11,517 nucleotides of DNA, taken from contig CAYUQU010000096.1 in assembly GCA_964447015.1 (NCBI GenBank), positions 1-11,517 of the forward strand. The letters run 5' to 3'. A model generated the notes under the pieces. It did not search any database. It was not told where the DNA came from and saw nothing but the letters and a program-made list of their open reading frames with translations. Below are positions 7,134 to 11,517 of the stretch, in pieces (the first letter of the stretch is position 1; the number at the start of each line of letters is the position of its first letter). The position numbers were made by a program, and so were the translations under genes. The DNA is from Wandonia sp964447015 (GTDB lineage: Bacteria; Bacteroidota; Bacteroidia; Flavobacteriales_D; Crocinitomicaceae).

Positions 7134-8792
7134 TTATTTACCAGACAGGATATTTTGATATCTTGTTAAATCAGAAAGTACTTTCTGTGCTTCAACCATC
7201 GTTTCATCGTATTTGAAACTATTGATAATACGTCCTTTTTGAAAATAGTAACGCGAGACAATCTCATTTTCCAATAGCTCGATGATTTCATCCTTAAATT
7301 TTTCAAGATCACGCTCTTTCGAAGGATGAACCAGTGCATACATTGCTTTATATTCAGGAGAATCTTTCGTCAAATAGCTTTCCGATTCTGCAACTTCCAT
7401 AAATTTATTCAACATCTCCTCACTTGCAGTTGTATAGGTAAACTCTTTCCCTATCGCGAACTTTTTAAATTGCTCGTAAGTCTCATCTGACAATTGAAAC
7501 ACATCAGGTGCATCTATTTTAGGGTTATTCAAAGCGAAATCAGTTGCGAAATCAAACATTATATTCTCCACAACCAACATAGCAGTTAAACGGCTAAATC
7601 TATCTTCTTCAGCTTTCACATCAGGTTCAATACCACGACCGTCTTTAACATCTCGTCCATTTTTCGTTTTAAACGTAAATAAGAGCGAATCTTCAATTTC
7701 TTTTGGGAGCTCTCCATCAACCCTTCCAGCATAATCAAGCTTCTGAATACATCTACCTGAAGGAGTATAGTATTTTGCAATAGTCAGTTTTACTTTAGAT
7801 CCGTATTTCAAATCCATAGTTCGTTGAACCAGCCCCTTTCCAAATGTATTTGACCCCACAATGACTGCTCTATCCAAGTCTTGCAATGCTCCCGAGACAA
7901 TTTCACTTGCTGAAGCAGAGCCCTCATCCACTAACACAACTAAAGGAATATCTAAATCAGTTGGTTTATCTAAGGCTGTGTACACACGGTTTTCTTCTTG
8001 AATTCGACCTTTTGTATTTACCACTTCTTGACCCTTTGGCACAAACATATTCACAATTTTCACGGATTCGATAAGCAATCCACCTCCATTTCCTCGTAAG
8101 TCAAATATTAACTTCTCCATCCCCTGACTTTTTAATTCGTCATAGGCTTTTTTCACTTCGCTATACGCTGCTTGTGTAAAAGAAGTCAATTTAATATAGC
8201 CAATGCCATCTTTCACTATTGCAGAATAAGGCACATCGGGAATTTTAATCTCGGCACGTGTTATTTTTACTGTCTTCTTTCCATGTCCAGGTCGATCTAC
8301 TTCAACTGAAATTGTAGAACCTTTAGGTCCTTTTAACGCCGCACTTACTTCATCAGAAGGTTTACCTTTCATTGAAACGCCATCAATAGAGAGAATAATG
8401 TCTCCTGCTTTCATCCCAGCATCAAACGCAGGATTGTTTTCGTATGGTTCTGTAATAATGACATAATCGTCAACCGAGCGAATTAACGCGCCAATTCCAC
8501 CGTATTGACCTGTAGTCATTAAACGATAGTCTTCAATATTTGATTCTGCGATATATACAGTATAAGGATCTAATTCGCGTAACATGGCATCTATCCCCGC
8601 TTTCATAATTTTCCCTGGGATAGGCTTATCGACATAATACATATCAAGATTTCGATAGATTAAATCAATTAACTCAAGGTTCTTTACTACCTCAAAACCA
8701 TCACTTTGTCCGTAACTTTTTTGGGGTAAAGAAATTGCTATAAGTCCGATAAACAGACCGATAATGCTATTTTTTAATCGTGTTGACTTCAT
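7134..8792 (-). CDS. S41 family C-terminal processing protease (CtpA/Prc-like), exported
   Basis: This 552-residue exported serine protease belongs to the tail-specific family, which cleaves periplasmic proteins near their C termini. Residues 1-29 form a signal peptide ending SYGQS. A PDZ domain follows at about 90-178, with the carboxylate-binding-like YGGIGALI (97-104) and the AGDIILSIDG stretch (129-138). The catalytic core has DLRGNGGG (231-238), DEGSASASEIVSGAL (289-303) and FGKGLVQ (317-323). Ser294 and Lys319 would be the Ser/Lys dyad; their 25-residue spacing matches E. coli Prc and the algal D1 protease. After the core, a helical C-terminal region (about 390-552) has no motif I recognise. 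Its start ATG lies within the end of rnpA, a 26-base overlap. The substrate is unknown. Confidence 0.95.
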   Translation of the reverse strand: MKSTRLKNSIIGLFIGLIAISLPQKSYGQSDGFEVVKNLELIDLIYRNLDMYYVDKPIPGKIMKAGIDAMLRELDPYTVYIAESNIEDYRLMTTGQYGGIGALIRSVDDYVIITEPYENNPAFDAGMKAGDIILSIDGVSMKGKPSDEVSAALKGPKGSTISVEVDRPGHGKKTVKITRAEIKIPDVPYSAIVKDGIGYIKLTSFTQAAYSEVKKAYDELKSQGMEKLIFDLRGNGGGLLIESVKIVNMFVPKGQEVVNTKGRIQEENRVYTALDKPTDLDIPLVVLVDEGSASASEIVSGALQDLDRAVIVGSNTFGKGLVQRTMDLKYGSKVKLTIAKYYTPSGRCIQKLDYAGRVDGELPKEIEDSLLFTFKTKNGRDVKDGRGIEPDVKAEEDRFSRLTAMLVVENIMFDFATDFALNNPKIDAPDVFQLSDETYEQFKKFAIGKEFTYTTASEEMLNKFMEVAESESYLTKDSPEYKAMYALVHPSKERDLEKFKDEIIELLENEIVSRYYFQKGRIINSFKYDETMVEAQKVLSDLTRYQNILSGK

Positions 8793-9159
8793 TCGCTAAC
8801 CGTTTTAAAAGTATTTTAATTTTTTTGTCAATATCGTGAAAATTCACCTCTTTGTAGCCTACATATAGCAGAAACAATGCCAATTGCTTGTTTTCATTTA
8901 TCAATACGCTTTCCAATTCATGTTTATTCAACCGAACGGCTTCCCGAATATAACGACGAATTTGGTTTCTTGTTGTGGCGTGTCTAAATTTGCGCTTAGG
9001 AACTACAAATACGACTTGAAATGGTGCTGCATCAGCGTTTTCCATTGGAATATATTTCAGCACAAAAGGAATCTCTTTAATCTCCTTACCGTCATCATAG
9101 ACTTTTTGAAGAAGAATTTTAGAACAAAGTTTATATGCCTTTCCAAATGAATTATTCAC
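8767..9159 (-). CDS. rnpA: Ribonuclease P protein component
   Basis: This 130-residue basic protein is the protein subunit of RNase P, which with the RNA subunit matures the 5' ends of tRNAs. The RNA-binding signature is clear: VPKRKFRHATTRNQIRRYIRE at residues 53-73 holds the RNxxRR helix (64-69). The N-terminal FGKAYKLCSKILLQKVYDDG (5-24) is the usual opening of Bacteroidota RnpA. The open frame extends upstream to an ATG at 9231, but the added 24 residues do not fit the family and would overlap the previous gene by 28 bases. I therefore choose GTG at 9159, which leaves a 44-base gap. The 3' end overlaps the protease gene by 26 bases in another frame. Its expression is probably tied to the upstream promoter at 9810-9817. 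Confidence 0.93.
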   Translation of the reverse strand: MNNSFGKAYKLCSKILLQKVYDDGKEIKEIPFVLKYIPMENADAAPFQVVFVVPKRKFRHATTRNQIRRYIREAVRLNKHELESVLINENKQLALFLLYVGYKEVNFHDIDKKIKILLKRLANEVNTIKK

Positions 9160-9203
9160 GGAGTAAATGTAGTTAGAAAAGGGGAAAAAGGCGCAGGGAG
9201 ATG

Positions 9204-9791
9204 TTACAAACTCTCTTTCTCTGTCTCCCAAAGTTTGTCTGCCTCTTTCATTTCCTCAAAAAAATCTGCGCCATAGGCACGAATCAGTGGTTCTTTCAAG
9301 AATTGATAGACTTTAACATTGAGTTGATCTCCACACCCACAAGCCGGTTCGCAGATTTTCCACTGGTCGTAATTGAGGATTTCGAAGGTCTTTGTTTTCT
9401 TGACACGGATAGGGTATAAGTGGCAGGAAAGTGGTTTTTTAAAATCCGTTTTACCATCGCGGTGTGCTTGCTCGATGGCACATTTTGTAATTCCTTGGTT
9501 ATCGAAATACACAAATGCACATTCTTTCTCATTAACCAAGGTCGTCACAGGCTCATTGAAATTGTCGTTGTAATACACTCCACTCGCCTCTACCGCATCA
9601 ATACCCTCTTGCCTCATGTAGGGTTTGATTTGCTCTAAATCACGCTCTATAATCGCTATTTCATCTTGAGTTAATGGCGCACCTGTGTCACCTTCTACAC
9701 AACAAGCTCCTTTGCACGCGTTTAAATCGCACACAAATTTGCGGTCAAAAATTTCAGTAGAGATGAGTTTATTATCTATTTCAACTATCAT
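9204..9791 (-). CDS. DUF3109 family cysteine-rich protein (YkgJ-like)
   Basis: This 195-residue cytoplasmic protein has ten cysteines in a pattern suited to a metal or iron-sulfur site. They are Cys21, 26, 30 and 31 in CDLNACKGACC, then Cys91, Cys104, Cys123 in LSCHLYPIR, and Cys147, 151 and 153 in CEPACGC. This arrangement is that of the DUF3109 family, related to YkgJ-type CxxxCC proteins and common in Bacteroidota; its function is unknown. The open frame runs to 9872, but the extra 27 residues span the terminator and promoter region. The protein with MIVEIDNKLI at its start fits the family, so ATG at 9791 is chosen, 18 bases after a TAnnTTTG promoter box. It is first in the leftward gene set ahead of rnpA. 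Confidence 0.9.
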   Translation of the reverse strand: MIVEIDNKLISTEIFDRKFVCDLNACKGACCVEGDTGAPLTQDEIAIIERDLEQIKPYMRQEGIDAVEASGVYYNDNFNEPVTTLVNEKECAFVYFDNQGITKCAIEQAHRDGKTDFKKPLSCHLYPIRVKKTKTFEILNYDQWKICEPACGCGDQLNVKVYQFLKEPLIRAYGADFFEEMKEADKLWETEKESL

Positions 9792-9809
9792 GATAGAGCG
9801 TTTCTTGTG

Positions 9810-9817
9810 CAAAGGTA
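9810..9817 (-). promoter_or_regulatory. Bacteroidota-type promoter -7 box TACCTTTG for the DUF3109-rnpA gene set
   Basis: TACCTTTG on the minus strand matches the Bacteroidota sigma-A -7 consensus TAnnTTTG exactly. It lies 18 bases before the DUF3109 ATG and just after the terminator of the preceding gene. No good -33 TTG is seen at the usual distance. Location between a terminator and the first gene of a packed set makes it convincing as the main promoter. Confidence 0.65.
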
Positions 9818-9836
9818 CGGAAATCGGAATGAAGGA

Positions 9837-9870
9837 AATAAAAAAAAGGGAGACTATCGCCTCCCCTTTC
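9837..9870 (-). terminator. Intrinsic terminator of the secreted-protein gene
   Basis: On the minus strand a GGGAG/CTCCC stem (arms at 9861-9865 and 9848-9852) with an eight-base loop is extended by pairing of the flanking AAAG and CTTT. It is followed by seven T residues (9847 down to 9841) and a further T-rich stretch. It lies 24 bases beyond the stop of the gene at 9894-10496. Confidence 0.8.
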
Positions 9871-9893
9871 ATAAAGTCTATTTAAAAATGAGT

Positions 9894-10496
9894 CTATTTC
9901 AGCATTTTATTTACAAGAGCTGCTAATTTTTTAGCTGAAATTGCATAGCATTCTGAAATACGCATTCCAGTATCAAAATCCATCCCCATTGCAGTTGCAC
10001 CAGGAGCTCCTGTTATAGTAATTTCAGCAACAATTGTGTCAGGATTATCAACTTCAACAATACGAGCTATCATATTAGCACTTGCTGGTTTACTTGAAAC
10101 TCCAACATTGTACCCTGGCTCAATGAATGTTGTAACGACAATCATCTTGTATTTCGCTCCATCTGCACTTGGGTTAACTTGAGCAGACTTTGTAGTTTTA
10201 TTGTAAAGAGCAATAAATTTTTCAGGATAACGCACTTCTTTATCACGATCCCATGATTCACTCCATTTGTCACCACGTCCTGGTTCTTTTTTGTTGTATT
10301 CTTCGACTTTTTTTGCTTTGTAATCTGTCTCATTTTTGAATTTACCTACGGCAAAACCATCGTAGTTAAACTCAATTAGCATTTCTTTTTCGCCTTTAAT
10401 AGCAGCCAAATTTCCTTTGGTCATCTTTAATTTCTGAGCATTACTTGCTAATGGAAGCAAGAGTGCCAAAGTAAGGATAGTAAATAAACGTTTCAT
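9894..10496 (-). CDS. Exported protein of unknown function
   Basis: This is a 200-residue protein with a clear signal peptide: MKR, a hydrophobic core LFTILTLALLLPLA, and a cleavage site after SNA at residue 20. The mature part has no membrane helix and one cysteine (Cys183). A charged middle segment VEEYNKKEPGRGDKWSESWD (64-83) is followed by mixed beta-like segments and a GMDFDTGMRISECYAIS stretch (171-187). I have an impression that the EYNKKEPGRGDKW pattern recurs in small exported Bacteroidota proteins, but I cannot name a family. No lipobox is present, so it is probably periplasmic. It sits alone between two intrinsic terminators, with its own possible promoter at 10519-10526. Function is not assignable. 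Confidence 0.82.
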   Translation of the reverse strand: MKRLFTILTLALLLPLASNAQKLKMTKGNLAAIKGEKEMLIEFNYDGFAVGKFKNETDYKAKKVEEYNKKEPGRGDKWSESWDRDKEVRYPEKFIALYNKTTKSAQVNPSADGAKYKMIVVTTFIEPGYNVGVSSKPASANMIARIVEVDNPDTIVAEITITGAPGATAMGMDFDTGMRISECYAISAKKLAALVNKMLK

Positions 10497-10518
10497 AATT
10501 ATTTGTTTTTTAGTGAGC

Positions 10519-10526
10519 TAAAGTTA
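10519..10526 (-). promoter_or_regulatory. Tentative -7 box TAACTTTA for the secreted-protein gene
   Basis: TAACTTTA on the minus strand matches TAnnTTTG except at the last base, 22 bases before the ATG at 10496. TTG-containing sequence lies upstream at slightly longer than usual spacing. The gene must have its own promoter in this 149-base gap, since a strong terminator precedes it; this is the best candidate. Nothing else is apparent in the gap. Confidence 0.35.
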
Positions 10527-10592
10527 AAGAGAATGTTTGAATAGAAAAACAAAACAAACTAATATTTTAGATAATAGTGCAATTGCCGTAGA

Positions 10593-10620
10593 CAAAAAAG
10601 GGAGCAAATATTATGCTCCC
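10593..10620 (-). terminator. Intrinsic terminator downstream of atpG
   Basis: A perfect seven-base-pair stem, GGGAGCA/TGCTCCC (10614-10620 and 10600-10606), has a seven-base AT loop. On the minus strand it is followed directly by six T residues (10599 down to 10594). It lies 25 bases past the atpG stop and should end the ATP synthase transcript. Confidence 0.9.
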
Positions 10621-10645
10621 AATATGAAAATAAATAAAGTTTTCC

Positions 10646-11517
10646 CTATCCATTCAACGCCTCAGCACCACCCACAATCTCTAAGATCTCGTTAGTAATC
10701 GCCGCTTGACGTGCTTTGTTGTATACCAGCTTGAGGTTTTTCTGCATTTCAGCGGCATTGTCTGTTGCTTTGTGCATTGCTGTCATTCGTGCTCCGTGTT
10801 CTGAAGCATACGAATCTAAAATGCCTTTGAAAAGTTGAATGCGAATTGTTTTAGGAATTAAATCTTCTACAATCTCTTGTTTTGAGGGTTCAAAAATATA
10901 GTCAGAACCAGAATCTTTAGCTTCATCTGAAGAAACGATAGGCAACAATTGCTCTACAGTAACTTTTTGAGATGCCGCGTTTACAAACTGGTTGTATACT
11001 ACAACAATTTTGTCATACTTCCCTTTTGCAAAAGAGTCCATCAGTCGCTCTGCAACATCTGCTACTTTATCAAAAGTTAAATCGTTAAACATCTCTTCTA
11101 AATTAGAAGGGAACTGCTCATCACGATTAATGTATGCACTATTTTTAAACGCATCTTTTACTTTCTTACCGATAGGTAATACAGAAACTGATGTATTGTC
11201 ACCATACTTACTTACAAGTATGTTTACGCGTTTAATAATATTGTTGTTAAAACCACCACACAAACCACGGTTAGATGAGATAGGAACGATAAGTACATTC
11301 TTTTCTTCTCTTACTTCAGAGAAAGGATTTTCTGACAAATCCAAAGAAGCACTTAAGTTTCCTAGTATCTCTTGCAACTTAACCGCATAAGGTCTCATTT
11401 GCACGATGGCATCCTGTGCGCGTTTTAGCTTCGCAGCAGAAACCATTTTCATTGCAGAAGTAATCTGCATGGTCGATCCTACCGACTGGATTCTGTTACG
11501 TATTTCTTTTAAGTTTG
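10646..11517 (-). CDS. atpG: ATP synthase F1 subunit gamma, 5' end cut by the window edge
   Basis: The gamma subunit is the rotor shaft of the F1Fo ATP synthase: two long helices turn inside the alpha3beta3 ring. The 289 visible residues begin NLKEIRNRIQSVGSTMQIT, the conserved N-terminal helix. The reading frame continues off the right edge, and the two leftover bases (CA) fit an Ala codon, so probably only Met-Ala is missing. The ATG at 11470 is internal (the Met before QITSAMKMVSAAKLKRA) and is not the start. The SNRGLCGGFN motif lies at visible residues 81-90. The C-terminal helix KARQAAITNEILEIVGGAEA ends the protein with the usual family signature. Total length of about 291 fits the family. 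atpA is expected just beyond the edge. Confidence 0.97.
   Translation of the reverse strand, partial: NLKEIRNRIQSVGSTMQITSAMKMVSAAKLKRAQDAIVQMRPYAVKLQEILGNLSASLDLSENPFSEVREEKNVLIVPISSNRGLCGGFNNNIIKRVNILVSKYGDNTSVSVLPIGKKVKDAFKNSAYINRDEQFPSNLEEMFNDLTFDKVADVAERLMDSFAKGKYDKIVVVYNQFVNAASQKVTVEQLLPIVSSDEAKDSGSDYIFEPSKQEIVEDLIPKTIRIQLFKGILDSYASEHGARMTAMHKATDNAAEMQKNLKLVYNKARQAAITNEILEIVGGAEALNG

Noticed and set aside
9296..9640. Several open frames of 66-78 codons on both strands within the DUF3109 gene
   Set aside because: They overlap the cysteine-rich conserved frame and show no start signals or recognisable protein features.
10992..11390. 132-codon plus-strand open frame opposite atpG
   Set aside because: It is fully antisense to the highly conserved gamma subunit gene, with low-complexity Ser/Leu-rich content, and is best explained as a shadow frame.
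11468..11470. ATG at 11470 as the atpG start
   Set aside because: The frame upstream encodes the conserved NLKEIRNRIQSVGST helix to the window edge, so this Met is internal.

Overview
The window looks like a chromosomal segment of a member of the Bacteroidota, probably Flavobacteriia-like. The DNA is AT-rich. One promoter matches the Bacteroidota -7 consensus TAnnTTTG. Proteins of the DUF3109, RnpA, S41 protease and two-membrane anti-sigma types resemble the forms usual in that phylum. I cannot assign a genus from sequence alone. There are 11 protein-coding genes, no RNA gene, no insertion sequence and no CRISPR array. No stretch over 300 bases lacks a gene.

Left part (1-2114, plus strand): an ECF sigma factor gene overlaps by 4 bases a gene for a 511-residue protein. 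That protein joins a short cytoplasmic anti-sigma-like segment, one inner-membrane helix, a disordered linker of about 200 residues with a hexapeptide repeat, and a C-terminal outer-membrane beta-barrel. This matches the architecture of the dual-membrane-spanning anti-sigma factors (Dma, with partner sigma Das) recently described in Bacteroides thetaiotaomicron. It is the most interesting item here: one polypeptide that could carry a signal from the cell surface to a sigma factor.

Middle part (2131-9791, minus strand): a tightly packed set of seven genes reads leftward from a TAnnTTTG promoter at 9810-9817. In order of transcription they are a DUF3109 cysteine-rich protein, rnpA, an S41 C-terminal processing protease, an O-antigen ligase/polymerase family protein, an RdgB-type XTP/dITP diphosphatase, a Wzx-like flippase, and a polytopic membrane protein that may be a glycosyltransferase or polymerase. 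Gaps are 44 bases or less, with overlaps of 26 and 4 bases. Housekeeping genes (rnpA, rdgB) are thus interleaved with export and assembly functions for a surface glycan. The last gene runs convergently into the sigma/anti-sigma pair with only 16 bases between the stop codons.

Right part (9894-11517, minus strand): a secreted protein of unknown function and the ATP synthase gamma subunit gene atpG, which is cut by the right edge. Each is followed by a clear intrinsic terminator, so both are separate transcription units from the seven-gene set. Several start codons needed correction or are non-ATG: rnpA, the flippase and the polytopic protein use GTG, the sigma factor apparently uses TTG, and DUF3109 starts 27 codons inside its longest open frame.
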